From: Lithospermum erythrorhizon
Lineage: Eukaryota > Streptophyta > Magnoliopsida > Boraginales > Boraginaceae
Length of the DNA stretch: 64,000 bases
Direction: 5' to 3'
Assembly (NCBI GenBank): GCA_019722365.1
Contig: JADFUC010001221.1
Coordinates: 247,999-311,998, forward strand
Both the position numbers and the translations under genes were made by a program. Shown here piece after piece: positions 23,966-37,927 of this stretch (position 1 is the stretch's first letter; every line of letters begins with the position of its first letter). A model generated the notes under the pieces. It was not told the DNA's origin and ran no database searches. It saw nothing but the letters and a program-made list of their open reading frames with translations.

Positions 23966-26243
23966 ATACGAAAACATGTGATCAATCCGATAATTAAGAA
24001 TAAAGAAAATGTTGTCCCCAATACCATGACAAGTACAAGACTCACTAAATATTTGTTAGATTAAAAAGACTTTTAAAACATAGATAATTGCTAGATAACA
24101 AGTAAACAGGCAATTAATAGAACTATCAACTTTAAAGAATAATGTTGATTTATTGCTTTCAATTTTTAAGGAGGAAAATAATATAATATGAACGGTAGAA
24201 TACTGTCGAAGTTCATGAACCTTTCATTGTCACGTCACAAACTCTAGAAAAGCTTGTTATTTTAGCAGTAAGGTTTTGACCAAATTGCTGCCGAACTAGT
24301 CTAGATTCCAAACTTGAGCATGTGATGCAAGAATCAATCTCAAATATTATCAACCTTGAATGTTTTGATTAAACATTGATTTTCAAAATAACTAATTTTT
24401 AATCCAAAAAATTACTATAAAGAATATATCTAAATTATTATAATATTTAATTAAAATCAGTTATGACTGTAATACCTCTCCATCCCCAATAGATTATCAA
24501 AGTTTAAATTTGGATTGCATATTAAATGTCCCAATCAAATATTTTATTTTTTATCAGATAATATTTATTAAAATAATCAAACAATAATATTTTAATATAA
24601 TTTAATATTAATATTAAATTTTATTCAAATCAAAATTATGTTTATTGATGAAGACGTAAAGTTTGTTAATTTGGAGACTTAAATCAAAACACAATCATTT
24701 AAGATGAAGGGAGATTAATATTTATTCAATTTTTTTATTATAATATATATAATATCATGCATTATTAAATAAAATATCTTTTATCTATAAACTATGTATT
24801 TAATAATTAATTAGCCAATTCAATATACTAAAGAAAAATTAAAAATTCAATCTTTCACTATTTAATATTGATTGATAATTAGCAAAACTAAACAATATAT
24901 ATTGTCATAATGAATAATTTATATTAGTTGGCACTTTATATGAAATATAATTCAATTAGTATTATGGTCTAAAAAAATACTTGCATGAATATGGTACATA
25001 ACCCACTTATTTAACATTCGATGTACAAATTTGCACTTACTTGGCCTGAATGACTTTTGTGACCTTTTATATTAAAGTTACATTTATGTTTTATATTTTA
25101 AAGTTTCCATATCAAGTAATTAATCACATATATACTATTAAAGTTTAACTTTATAAAACACAAAAAGTATATAGCTTTTTAAAAAAAGTTTATTTAATTG
25201 ATTTCAATATAATTCATTATGTATTTCATCTTAAACAATGCGTGGTACCTGGTCAAGCCATGTAGTTAAATCGAGAGAATAAAAAGCATGATACATGACA
25301 TTGAGCCACTAATTAAAATACGTTAAATGAATACATAAAATAAAATTGAATGAATAATTTATAGGCTTAATTTCTTTCTCATTCTAACTTTACTTGCTCC
25401 CTTAACTTTGCAATCAGTCGTTGCCCCCAATTTAAACCTGGCCATATCGCCTCAAATTGCATTGCCCTTGAATGAATTGTTCTCAATCCAACTATATTAA
25501 ATCATTTTCTCAGATTAAAACTGACCTATGTAAGCCCAATATATGCACAATTTTGAGTTTACCCTTCATCAAAGTGGATTGATTTCAATTAACACAAAAA
25601 ATGAACTGAACTCTAAATGGGCTGGTAGTCGTGGCGAAACCTGTCTATCGGTCGGCGGGCAGTGAAGAATTTAAGCCTAATTTATACTACTAATCAAGAC
25701 ATAAAAATATCTATGCAACGCATTTATATTTTACTGGGGTGAAATGATAAAATCTACACAGTATCACCGAAACTAGTACATAACTTGGAAAGCATAAAAC
25801 AATCTTTCAAAATAAAGGCAAACACCTTTACCAATTTAGTAAAAGTTGTTTTATTTTTCGATCGGGTACTCGTTACACGAGATTTACCCAGCGTAGCTTT
25901 ATCCGACCACCACGTCATATTAGTTTCCGTTGTTCTTCAGCCTAAGATTCATTCCATGCACAAAGGAGTCCTCTTTAAGAAAAAAAGTGATGTTATACAT
26001 TCCATGCCATCGTGCCTGAATACAGCCTGCCGCATGGCGGCTTCACCATTAATTTAAAAAAGTAGTCCAATAAACAAACAAATAAATACTTCTATAAAAT
26101 CAATCTTACCCCCCAAATATTTCCATTCCATCTTTCCAAATCATCCATAAATTCTTTCTTGCCTCTAACGCAAAGAATTTATATTATCATCATCAATATT
26201 AACAATTTTTTGATACTATTTTTAATCATAATATACAAATACC
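23966..26243. other. AT-rich intergenic region upstream of oxidoreductase gene
   Basis: Very AT-rich to about 25350, then more mixed. The last few hundred bases presumably carry the promoter of the oxidoreductase gene, but no convincing TATA box was seen. The frame at 25785-26057 resembles no known family and was not called. Confidence 0.4.
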
Positions 26244-28956
26244 ATGATGAATTTTCTAATGAATCAAGAAAACAAGGACATGTTATTAAACTATTATGCG
26301 GTTATTAGTAACGACTTAAAGCTTTACATTCCCATTTTGGGATTGAGTTTAGTATTGGTTGCATCATTAATATTTCTTGGTTTTCGAAAAAAGGAGCCAT
26401 TGGTGAGAAATAAGAAGAAGGTAGTGATTGTTGGAGGTGGTGTTGCTGGATCTGTTCTTGCCAAGAATTTGCAAGATTTTGCTCATGTTTACCTTATTGA
26501 TCCGTGAGTTTTTTATTTATTTTTTGTATCTGATTTTAGTCATGGTATTTTTTTCTTATAGGTTAATCCATTTGATTATGAATATATAAATTTTTAGTGG
26601 CAAAATAATGTACCATGATTTTGAAGAGTCTCTCTTCCAAGCATACTACATTGGCATCATAACATAATTTTCTCATATAATAAAAGTGGACGGATTATCA
26701 AATAGCTGTAATTATAAGTAAAATATAAAATTCTAGAGAATATAATTTTTAAAAGAACAACTATAGTTTTTGAAAATATTAATAAAATTAATTGTTCTCA
26801 AATCAGGAGGGCGACCATGCCCTAGTTTCTCCACTGATTCTAAAGGAGGTCGTATAGACCTTAACGTGTGATAACAAGGAGTTAGTTTACTAATTAACCC
26901 AAAGAGTGATGTGATAAACACGATTCTGCTACTTACAATAAAAGAAAGTTGGGGTGATAGTGTAGCTGCACTAGCTCATTCTGATATGTAGATTTTCATT
27001 ATATCAAGAGTCATATCCAAGAGTTAGATAATACAAAAAATATTTAACTTTATAGATTGGACATGGAAAATGGTGATAAATTGAATTGTTGGTACTTTTT
27101 TTTTCCTGAGGTTTGATGGTTTGAAGTTTCGGAATTTAGAATTTGGGAGCTTAAATCAGAAACTGTGGCTCAATATGATCTGAAGTATTATATTTGCAGG
27201 GTAAATGGGAGGGAACTAATGTCCATGTCGGATTTTATATTTCTCATTTGGATATTCAATGGTGCTAATTATGATGTGATTAGTTACATTATCTTCGGTT
27301 CTTATCTATTTTGATGGACTAGATAGTCTTGGTGCTTCATCTTAGCCAATTAGGAAACAACATCCTTCTTATCACAAGATTAACGGCCATGCAGATCCAC
27401 TTCACCATGCTTAGACGGGAGCTTCTTTTGAGGCATCGTGGCACTTTGTTGGTAAATGATAGGGAACTAGTAGTTAACCAAGACGGCAAGACTTACACTA
27501 GTATCATTTTAAACAAAGTTTCTTTATTTAAATAATGAAGTGATCTCTATTTACAAAAAGTTAGAGCAGAATTGTGATGTCATGTTATGTTAGTTAAATT
27601 GATTGAATTTGACTGGTTCCCTAATGGTTGGTTAATTGTATTCAGCCAAGAGTGCGGAGATTTCCTTGATATAATGTTCATATGTTTGAAGTATAGTTTT
27701 GCTTATAATTTGGATACTGAAGTATGAAAATAATTACAACTACAGGAAAGAATTCTTTGATATCACATGGGCAAGTTTGAGGTGCATGGTTGAACCTTCA
27801 TTTGCTGAGAAAACTATAATTAAACACAACGAATATGCTCCCAATGCCAATATTGTTTGTTCTACTGCCGTTGGAGTGACAGAAAATGAAGTTAGAACGG
27901 AAAAAGGCAATGCTATTGCCTATGATTATCTTGTCGTCGCCACTGGTCACAATGACACAACCCCATCTACCAAGCAGGAGAAGCTTAGCATCTTTCAATC
28001 AGGTATGAATTACATAAATTCCAAGATTCTCGATCAACGATGATTTTGGCATGCCAATTTTTAGACAACTAAATATGATTTACTTGGTCTGTATTGAGAC
28101 TCAGCCCAAACTTGTATTTCATTTTTGCAGATCAAGATAAGATAAAGGCAGCTAATGGGGTTCTAATAGTTGGAGGAGGACCAACTGGTGTCGAACTTGC
28201 TGCTGAAATTGCATCCGCTTTCCCTGGTAAGAAAGTGACCCTCGTTAATCGGGGATCGAGATTGTTGGAATTTATTGGAGAGAAGGCTAGCAAGAAGGCA
28301 CTGGAGTGGCTAACTGCGAAGAAAGTTGAAGTCATCTTGGGACAGTCTGTTGATCTGAATTCAAGCTCAAATGGTGTTTATAAAACATCCGGAGGAGAAT
28401 CAGTTGTAGCAGACTGCCATTTCTTATGTACAGGAAAGCCTCTTGGGTCATCATGGCTAAGAGAGTCCCTTCTGAAGGATTGTTTGGACAGCGAGGGGAG
28501 ACTAATGGTTAATCCAGATATGAGGGTGAAGGGCCACAGTAATATCTTTGCCATTGGAGACATCACCAATGTTAAAGTAAGCATGCTGGTTCTCTACGAA
28601 GAGTCCTCTTCACTTAGATTTCTATTCATCAGTCTATTTATTATGCCTCGTTTGTTTCTGTTTATTCATAAGTTGTCTGTTTTTGTGATTACCCTTTGCA
28701 GGAATTGAAGCAAGGATATTTGGCTCAAATGCATGCTGATGTTGTCGGTAAAAATATCAAACTATTGATGCAGGGGAAAGATAAACTGTCGTCTTACAAG
28801 GGCGGTCCACAAATGGCAGTTATTTCACTTGGAAAGAAGGAAGGAGTAGCTCAAATTGCATCTTTTACAATAAGTGGACGCATTCCCGGCATGATGAAAT
28901 CTGGAGACCTATTTGTGAGCAAGACTAGAAAGACTCTCGGTCTCAAATCTGCTTGA
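26244..28956 (+). CDS. FSP1/AIFM2-like FAD/NAD(P)H oxidoreductase, 4 exons
   Basis: Family of AIFM2/FSP1 and type II NADH dehydrogenases: FAD-dependent NAD(P)H oxidation, with quinones as likely acceptors. Exons: 26244-26503, 27746-28002, 28131-28576, 28702-28956. All introns are GT-AG and phases match, giving 405 residues. FAD Rossmann motif GGGVAG at residues 64-69; LIDPKEFFDITWASLR spans junction 1; NAD(P) motif GGGPTG at 187-192 within VLIVGGGPTGVELAAEIA; second FAD motif NIFAIGDIT with GD at 315-316. Residues 28-47 form a hydrophobic segment followed by RKK, a probable N-terminal membrane anchor with the catalytic part in the cytosol (inferred). Family members are often about 365-375 residues, so the anchor is an extension. 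Intron 1 is 1.24 kb. ATG at 26247 is an alternative start. No damage was seen; it looks functional. Confidence 0.92.
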
Positions 28957-30565
28957 TTCAGAGGAAGAGTTGCTGTAAAAGGGATTTTACATTATTTTAC
29001 CATTCTTGTTTTTCTCCTTCTTGTTTAGAGGATGTGACCGTTTGCGACGTCATGTCCTTTCCATTTTGATAAATATTATGTTGTTCTCACTTTCCTCTTC
29101 TTCAAAGGTCTTTCACCTGAGGAGTGAGGGGAGGAAAAGCAATTCTCTTTTGCAAGTTCAGTATTGTTTTGTATTACTTCACTACTAATCTTGTCACTGA
29201 ATGTCTTGTAGTGTAGTAACAGATGATCAATACTGTAATGATAATAATTTTGTCTACATAACTTTGTCAAAGTGGAAAGGCTTATCATATCATAAAATTA
29301 ATTAAAATAAAACTAAATCATTTCATACGGTAATATTAATATTTATTCATTTAAAAAGATTTATATACAGAAGATATGTAACTCTATGACTCTTCATGCT
29401 ACACAATGATCACCCTTGTTGAAATCTCTAAATGAGGAATAAAAATTGCAAGAATAAAATACAGAGAGATTAAACAATGTCCTCAACTCCAAGAGAACAT
29501 ATTGTTTAGAACTCAGTGAAAACTGTAATATAATATTTTATTACCATTTTACCTAATAGTTTTATTATAGAAGATAGGAAAACATATTAAAATATGGGGT
29601 TTTTTTCAAAATATTGTTCATGTGTATTTAACTGATTCAAAATATTCGGCTCGAATAATTTGCCTAGGTTAAAAAGACTTAGAATCAACGCTTGAAATTT
29701 GTATCTCGATTTTAACATACCGAATGGTTAAAAAAAATACTGATCCATTTAAGGCGAATCCCTCATTCTCTACCCTCATGTAAAAACCAAGTCTTATTTA
29801 TTCCAAAAGATCATGCGACTTGATTCATTGTATCAGGTTCATTTAGTATTAAGAAAAATATATTTGACTCTAACTCATTCTTTGAAATATTCTTGATGAC
29901 GCTTGAATCAATATGACGCAAGTACATTTCAATTTGGTGATTTAATTGCTTGTCGGTTTAGGTTTTAATTTTAGAATTATTTTAAGGAATTTAAATAAGT
30001 TTTAATTTTGGAATTGTTTTAAGGTATTTAATTAGGTTTTGGTTCTATTGGTCCAATTTCAATTTATATTAATTAGGTATTCAATTAGGATTTTAATTAG
30101 GTACTCAATTAGGATTATATTTAATAATTCAATTATTACTTGTTTTAACATAACCTCAAATTATAGACTGTTAATCGAACCTTACATTTGAATAAAATGA
30201 AGTCAACCTCGAACCTCATCGGGTTCGGGTAGGTTCAACCTGCTTGTAGTCCCTAAATCCAGAAACATATATAAATATTTCCATAAATTCTATTAAAATA
30301 ATGAATCAGCATTTTCTAATGTATACATTACTCAAGAAATATCTTAATTAAATTGAATGGAGGAAGTATTGTTCCTTTCATTTTAAAGACTTAAATGTTG
30401 TCAAAATCTCAAATTGATCTATGAGAAAAAATAATTATATTTAAATTATCCCTGATCACCAAATTTTGATTGTGGATTAGGGTTTAATTGTGGAATATGA
30501 TTTTATTCTTGAGGGGTTTTGTTGTTGATTACGGTTTTGAGGTTGATCATGGCCACCAAGATCTT
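28957..30565. other. Oxidoreductase 3' flank and intergenic
   Basis: The first ~250 bases are probably 3' UTR. The rest is AT-rich, with short TTTTAATTNGGTATTNAATTAGG-type repeats at about 29965-30125. No gene was recognised. Confidence 0.4.
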
Positions 30566-31009
30566 GTTCTGATACCATGATAGAATGAGTATATGAATCA
30601 AGATTATAAAAAGAGCTAGATAGTTTGAGAGAGGGAGAGATAGCCTGGTAGAGAGATTGAAGATGATCGCAAATATTATTAATTATCAATGATCCTTCTA
30701 GAGGCAACCCTTTATATACAAAGACTGTCGGACTAGGCTACAAAAACCCAGTCCATAACATCGACAAAACATATCTGAATATCCCATAAGGCCAAGTATT
30801 ACTCCAAGATGTATGAATTTTCATAAGAATTTTAGCAAAACAAATCTTGGAACACTTTATTCTTCTCAATAACATCACTTTGGAATTTAATTGGATCGTA
30901 AAATAATCACTTTGGGTGCTGATAATCCTCGCCTGATCACAAATGTACTGATTACTTTTACTCACTGAAAGTTCAACTGTGAAGAAGTAAAGATTCATTG
31001 AACACATCA
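30566..31009 (-). mobile_element. LTR with adjacent PBS complement (minus)
   Basis: GTTCTGATACCA at 30566-30577 is the complement of an initiator-Met tRNA primer-binding site, one base off GCTCTGATACCA. It directly abuts TGATAGAATG, and the probable LTR ends in CACATCA at 31009, that is TGAT...ATCA, about 432 bp. A minus-strand TATA box (GTATATAAAGG, about 30711-30721) lies inside. This is therefore the 5' LTR end of a minus-oriented element; the interior to the left is not recognisable. Confidence 0.6.
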
Positions 31010-32048
31010 TAGGGCCACCAAGTTATAATAGTTGGTAACACTAGACACGAATAAACATAACAAAACCAAGTGTTGAGACACGAGCATTTCAAAGAATACT
31101 TGATCAACACTATATATCGATGTAAATAAACAATACGGAAAGTAAACACCATAAGATGGTAACCTGCCTCGTGCCAACGAAAGACCTAGGTCCTGGGGGT
31201 CAAATTTATTACAAATGGGTATGAACTAATCTAGATAACGAGAATTACAAATAAGGTCTTATACGCACCTCCTTGCATTTTCTACTTCCTATTCTACTCC
31301 TATCTCGATGTATAAGTTCAGCCTCCCCATTTATCTCCATACCATCTATCCTTGCATGTGTACTATTAAACACAAGATCAATGTGGAATGGGTGTGTTAG
31401 CAACATGCGCTAGTAATACACTCAAGGAGTTTTATAGAACAACTCCTCATCTCGCCAATAATAAAATAAAACCTGCTTTTTGCCAAAGACAATGCACACT
31501 CTCTAATTCCAATGGTCAGACGCTCATAAATGAGCCTTTATATTAGTGTAGGCTTTGGTGGAAATAACTTCCATAAAACAAAGCTTTCCGCTAATTGTTT
31601 ATATTTTCTCCTTGTCCGGCAACCACCAAATCTCCACTTTTTATGTTTGGGGGTACACTCAAGACATTATCATATATTATATGACTTCAAAGATCTCTTC
31701 CAACATTATCAAATTCATCGAATCTCGAAAATATCTAACACGAAGTCCTAACACAGGAATCATACCAAACTACCTCTATTATTTGTTCATCTGTTTGCTC
31801 TCAATTTTGCCTACCAACAAAATTACCAAATTAACAAAACCCTAACAATTACAATTATGAAAAGATCAATGAACTATCTCCTCATTAAAATCGTGAACAC
31901 TGGCATTGTACATGGTTTGAGTTTCATCCTCCCAACCTATTCTAATAACCTCATCAAATTTAACAAGACCTAAAATAACCTAATCTCAAAAAGCTCCTTG
32001 AAAGCATTTTCAATTAGAATGTTGTTGATCAAGAACCATGCTAGAGGA
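31010..32048. other. Unassigned, TE-like
   Basis: There is no recognised coding sequence. The overlapping frames at 31530-31845 have no known similarity. The texture (AACCTAGAC, CTCCTATCTCG) resembles degraded retrotransposon DNA, but this is not proven. Confidence 0.25.
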
Positions 32049-32640
32049 TGCTATAATGCTAAAGCGAATTTGCTATAACAAAACAGCTTGCTTAATCTCT
32101 AAGACAAGGACTATTAGTAAAGTAATCAAAATAAAGAGACAAGATTTAAGGTGGTTTCTAGCAACGTATAGAATTAATGGTGTGAGCTCAAATAACAGAT
32201 TTCACTATAACGGAGGAGAATATTACAGACGTTCTAAAACTTACCCTGCACAGCAATCATGTCTCGTATAGAATAACCTAGACTATACCACCGTACTGTT
32301 TATATCACACAAAGATCGGTATTTAATAAAGAAAAGAGACAGAATATTAACTCTACACTATTCAAAAAAATAGAATAACAAGATCTAAGCTATTCCGAAC
32401 TCAATTCTGTTTCCATTAAGCATACCTGATTTTGTGGATCAGGACTCAAACTATGAAAGGGTATTTATAGCAAAACAAAAACTCCAATCCGAATCTATGT
32501 AAATCGTAGACAATCTGTTAGAAGAATTTATTCAGATAAAACACCAATACATACATCTCGGATTCTCAAAATAACGTGAAATTAATTCAACATAAAATAA
32601 GAAATTTTAATACTATAATTTTGCTATTTCAACTAAGTAC
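32049..32640 (-). repeat. Decayed copia LTR, left copy
   Basis: Similar to the LTR at 37943-38594: shared TTTGCTATAA, AATAAAGAGACA..AAGATTTAA, TATAACGGAGGA, AATAACCTAGACTATACCA and AAGGGTATTTATAG (TATA-like) blocks in the same order. It starts TGCTATAATGC at about 32049. The right part has decayed and the border is approximate. Confidence 0.6.
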
Positions 32641-34080
32641 TGAACCCAAATCCTAATGGCGTTCTCGCGTGAAAGCTTTCTCCTCTCAAGACCTCCAATG
32701 TTGTTCCATCAAAGCATGTCCCTAGATCGCACACACCAAGAGGGAAACCAACCGGCAAACCTTGAACTTGCTGGGGAGTTCGAGACGAAATGAGAATTCC
32801 GGAATGAGAAAATCTTCCACCTCACCTGCCGGGAGGTGGCGCTTTTCTTAGAGGGGTGATGCAAGTTTTATGATTCTATGTCATGAAAACCTAATCCTCT
32901 TAAATACCAATAAGTCCTTAAAATCACTTGTTATTAACTGAAGAAATCGCTTAACTCCGTTAACTTAATTTAATCGTTTCTAATTGTAAATAATGAGTTA
33001 CTAGTAGCTGTTCTTAATTTTAATTAACTTCATCAAGTCATTAAATACTAACGAAATTCATCTAATAACTTATCGTTATTCATCGATTTCTTAATTTAAT
33101 TGATTAAAACTTCAAGTTTAACTCAATTGATGTTCATCAACATATATTTCGACAAATATATAATATTGAGAAATACATTTCTCAATATACAAGTCTCGTT
33201 TAATTTCATCAAATCTTATTCGAATATCATTGTAATGCAAAGACTTAGGCTCATGATATTGTAAGTTGTATAATAATAATACCGACCAATTACTACCATT
33301 ATACCACAATGAGTAAGATTCCCAGCAACGTCATAACCCCTTTAAATATCATGAGAACCCATGACTAGCAATATACCACAAGCGAACACTAAAGCTCCGC
33401 ACCATTTGACCAAAACCGCACTTGAATCGATACACAATTGTCGTTAACCTGACAATGTAAAAGTAGAACCACCTCATAATACTCCAACACCCACTGCCCT
33501 CGATTCATTTAATCTTTATCGCCATCTCAATTTAGGCTAACCATAGCGTGGTCACAAACACCACAAACTCTTTCTACTGAGTATGAACTCCTAAGCATTT
33601 ATGGCATCCCATAAACCAATCAAGACTAACCTGTGAGAGGCCTCAGATCTTCCTTGTATATCAAGGAGTCTCGATAAACCTCCCAATATATCAACATATC
33701 CTTATGACCTGTATATGCTATGAATCCTACAAGTAGACGCTTGGTCATATCAAAGCAGAAGCCATATAACAATGCATAGTTACATATCGTAGGTCTAAGA
33801 ATTGTCGAACCTAAATTCTAAACAACATAGGACACGGATATAAGAGCACTTAAGAATGCTTTCTGGCCATGCCTCCTCAAATATAGCATCAAGTGCACCA
33901 TGGTATTGATCTAGTCCTACGCATCAACGTGATCAATCTTGTTCACTGGACCAAACATGCTTTGCCTCAACCATCTGTGTGAACCGATTCTCGCTATCCT
34001 AGTCAAGATAGTATAATCAAACAATTCATGTTGCCTCTAGAAAAACATAGACTAACCTAGGGATTTTGACCTCACCATCG
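32641..34080 (-). mobile_element. Nested retrotransposon LTR/UTR fragment
   Basis: Non-coding. The block 33213-33480 (TTCGAATATCATTGTAATG, CAATGAGTAAGAT, TTTAAATATCATGAGAACCC, GATACACAATTG, GAACCACCTCAT) recurs in the same order and orientation at 35846-36095, on the other side of the RT remnant. The pair may be the LTRs of a second, nested minus-strand copia element. Confidence 0.45.
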
Positions 34081-34199
34081 AGATAATACATGTATATATG
34101 TAAATTTAAACATATAATTAAGCAAACAAACATAATAGAACATACAAGCAACAATATTCAAATATTTATCCAGTTACACATAGATACATACTACTTCCA

Positions 34200-35560
34200 C
34201 TTAACCTTAACACCATCAAGCGACATCCTGCCTAAGACTCATGTGACGCCATCATGCTTTGCCCTGACTGGCTTGGTAAGGCTCACAGAGTTGGCTCGTC
34301 ACATTTTTACTTTATCACCAAGTATATCTCTAATTAGGCATACTTCTAGGTATGTGCTGGACTCCTGATCTTTAGCTCTGAGCCACGCCTCAAGTATTAT
34401 CGCCAGCACCAAACTGGTCCCTCAAATGTTTTAGCGCTTCAGTAATCACATGTACTCTGTGATTCTCAGGTAGAACTAAATGTGACTTTGCTTGAACTCC
34501 TTCAAGATAATTTACCCACCAAGAGAAATACACTGTGACTGAAACGATAGTCATCCTGCCATTGAAAACTGCATCGTAAAATTCAGACTACTAATCTCCA
34601 TCATCTTCTTCATATACCAAGAAAGCATCTTTTAGTTCCTTCCTTTATACTTCAAGATGCACTTTAACGAACCAAAGGGTTCCACCTCGATTAGCTTCGA
34701 TATCTACCGGTTATACTCAAGCATACATACATCGTGTCTAAATAAGATAATACGGCATACATGGACCCATGTTCTAAGCTGCATGTATATTCTTCGTTTT
34801 ATTCTCATCTGTTAATAGTGGCGGAGAACGTGCTCACTAGTTGAACCTATGTCCAAGGGACAATTTCTTGAATTACCATGTTGAACTCAGTACCTTATTC
34901 ACATGTATCTTAACAAAGTCCAATTAGCCTGCCCGAATCTCATGATCTTATTCAAGTATATATTGTGCTTCTCTCAAGTCCTTCATTGAGAAAACATTTA
35001 CACGCCCAATCCTTGACCAAGAATCCCATATTCAATGATAAGTATTACATCGACATATTGTGACTAGCTACCGAATCTACACTTCTTGTATACACAAGAT
35101 TCTTTTCTTCGCTCTTGGATGAAACCAAAATCTTTAATTGATCTTCATCAAAACCAGATTCAAACTGCCACGGATACCGCCATGAATTTATAACTGACCT
35201 TTGCAACTTGCATACCTTCTTAGGTCCTTTAGGACATATAAACCTGAGTCAACATATACTCATCCTCCTCTAAATTTCATTCCACAATCATCTATTTATA
35301 ACATGAAATGCAACAATGGCTAAGATTATTCGATGAATTTAAGATAGCTATCAGAGAAGCCATAGTCCACCATTTGAACCTCTACAAGTTCATGTTTTAA
35401 TATCTACTTACATCAATAGTGATCTAAACTTATTTGGTAAATCCAACAAGGACCAAACCAGAACCTCAGACAAATAATAGCCTCCATTTGTCAAAGATCC
35501 TTACTATTCACCGCCTTCTTTATATAAATGCCACTTACACATTTAAGGCTTCACCATACC
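34200..35560 (-). pseudogene. Copia reverse transcriptase/RNase H remnant
   Basis: Read on minus in shifting frames, this gives successive copia landmarks: the PxRSYGR-like RSGR/RGSHG region near 35550-35640, VCKLQRSVYKFKASRQWYLK-type RT wording near 35160-35220, a decayed YVDD region near 35020-35050, LRTWVH...PDV-like wording near 34760, and RNase H-type FLVYEEDDG and SVTVYFSW near 34540-34620. Stops are frequent. It belongs to the copia pol of a minus-oriented element in this nest. Confidence 0.7.
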
Positions 35561-35829
35561 ATGACTGCCCCTGGACCTCCTAAGGTTGGTTCTTCCATAA
35601 CTTCTTGTGGGATCAAGGACTGATCTTTCTATGAAAGAAGGTGCCAATTTGTGGCGCGGCCGATGTTGCATTAGATGCATCGACATTGACTTCATCAACT
35701 CGAGCTTCATCAAGATGAACACCATTACTTCTAGTCCTTTCGAATGCATATATTCCTTTCAACACTTTAGCAATGGCATTTTATTCTCATGCTTTAGGTA
35801 GAAGTAGAATTCAATCAAGCTTTGGATAT

Positions 35830-36257
35830 CTTCATTCACAAATAGTTCGAATATCATTGTACGTGCGTGACCTTGAAATGTAGATATAGGTTGTATAATA
35901 AATAATAACTGAATCAATTACTATTATTATAACGACAATGAGTAAGATCTAGCAATCGGGCCATAACCCTTTAAATTATCATGAGAACCCACACTAGTAC
36001 ATACCATTACTATGAACACTAAGTTTGCACATTTAACTAAAACCGGTAAACGAATTGATACACAATTGCTTTAACAAAAGGAACCACCTCATTGATTTGT
36101 GGACTTGCATTTGATTGCCCGACTCAAGTCCCAACATCAGACTGGACCACCCAAGTCCCAACCTCTCTCGAACTGCAAGATCTCTGCTTCTATTGGGACT
36201 CGGTCCATGTCCCGAACAAGTCCAGATTCATGTCCTAACAGCTTCAATATGAACTTT
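35830..36257 (-). repeat. Duplicated LTR/UTR blocks in the copia nest
   Basis: 35846-36095 repeats 33213-33480. It is followed immediately by 36110-36257, which repeats the right part of the LTR at 37943-38594: CTCAAGTCC, TGCTTCTATTGGGA, TTGGTCCATGTCCC, ending CCTAACA as against CCCAACA. The junction suggests one copia element inserted into or recombined with another. Confidence 0.55.
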
Positions 36258-36799
36258 TAGACTGAGTCAATTATAACCTCCTCAGTCCCATTAGAAGGAA
36301 ACATGTAACCGACACTGTGATGTGATGATGTTTCCAAATGATCCAGAAGACAGAGACAGTTCTAACCACTGGCTGACTACCTCTTGCATCTTCACCAACC
36401 ACATCAACACCTACGTGAAGAACTGTATACTGCACATATTTCCCTCTAGTGATGAGAGAAATGCAAGTCATGCACCTCTTTCTCCTGTAGACGTTAAAAT
36501 CGAAAGGGCCCCTTCCTTTTGACTCCGCATCAATTAACGTAAATCCTCTTCAATAGCCTGCCATTGTATAGTCTCAATACCAAAGAATAGATGACACATG
36601 AGAACGGAGTTCCTCTACCGCGCCAGCTGAGCCTACCCTTCCACAGTGTCTCCAGAAGCACCCACAAGAGTGCTCTCTGGACATCCTTCTTGAGATACCC
36701 TTGCGATACTCTTCCGAAACCCTTGAAGCATCATATTAATCAGCATCAGAAGTGCCCCTCTCCGACTACTATCGATCACACCTGCCCTGCCTAATTGCT

Positions 36800-37900
36800 T
36801 CCTTCAACACCACAACAAACTCGAATTCAAAGACGATTACCTTGGAATAAAGTACCACGCTTTCAGCCACATTTCGTAACTACATTCAACCTTGTAAGAC
36901 AATCAACCTTCACCTCCTCCCAGAAACTAAACCCTTCAATGTGCAGAATCTACCATTATGCACTCCTAATTCTAATCGAGCTAACCTCAACCGCCTTGCA
37001 GATTAAAAACCATTTGCCATTGAAACAATGCTACCATCCAACCGCTTATATGTTGGAGAACTACCCTCCTAGGACACATATGATATGAAGCCTCGAATTC
37101 GTAAACTGCCATATCGGTGCAAAATGTATGAGCACAGCAACTGGGCGCTGTCCTCTTCGAATGCTGCACTCATCACGCAATGGCGACAAGACATCACTAA
37201 AGGCCTTTCCTCTGCATCCCCCTTCCCTTTGGGACAATCCATTTTCCAATGTCCAACTAAAGAATTGCGCTCTATCGCCTGCCCTCGGACCTCTCCATGT
37301 CTTTTGAAATTCTCCACTGATAATACTTGACTGACTCAAGCAGCAACTGCACCACGAGACTCGGAACTAGAACTCAACCACCACTACAACTAATACGCAA
37401 ATCCCTGTTATGGAGGGCAGACCTAACTTCTTCCAGAGACAACGAATCCTTACCATTTGTCATAGACTTCTAAAGTTCTCATATGACATAGGTAAAAGAG
37501 ATCTAATAATATCAAAATAAGATCCTCATCCTTAATTTTAATATCTATATTATACTATTAAGAAGCGACCATGTACCCAAGAGATGTACCTTCCTACCCA
37601 TTCTTTAGGCTTAAACACATATTTTATCAATAAATCATTCATTGCTTCCTTCTTCATATACAAACTCAAGTCGTTTCACAACCCGGCAAAGAGTATCCTC
37701 CGAACCTTGTGATAACCTCATCATCCAAAGCAGAAAACCAACGTCGAATGCTTCTCTTCTAATTAATTCCATGTCATCATAACTGTTGGTGGGATTTTTC
37801 ATCAAAGAACATACAGCTCCTCAGCAGCTTATTTCCTTGATTTGCCGTGAGACTAAACTATTTCTCATAGGAACTTCTCAATTTTAATACTTTCACCACC
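36800..37900 (-). pseudogene. Copia gag with zinc knuckle and protease start
   Basis: Minus strand, next to the 5' LTR and PBS, where gag should be. From high to low coordinate: gag wording like NIDIKIKDED near 37540 and SYENF near 37465, a zinc-knuckle half GHWKMDCPKGKGD near 37210-37250, AAFEEDSAQLLC near 37140-37170, and the protease region YHMCPRR near 37065-37085 (the preceding catalytic Asp-Ser-Gly is not preserved). Two overlapping minus frames (37061-37339 and 37069-37317) show where one frame shifts into another. It is the TNT1-like copia type and non-functional. Confidence 0.75.
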
Positions 37901-37927
37901 CATCTTCTTCGCAGATCCGAAACCCAA

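Noticed and set aside
25785..26057. 90-residue + frame before the oxidoreductase gene
   Set aside because: No family resemblance, no start context, in the likely promoter region.
27329..27535. 68-residue + frame
   Set aside because: Lies within intron 1 of the oxidoreductase gene and has no recognised domain.
28132..28584. Two minus frames
   Set aside because: Shadows of exon 3 of the oxidoreductase.
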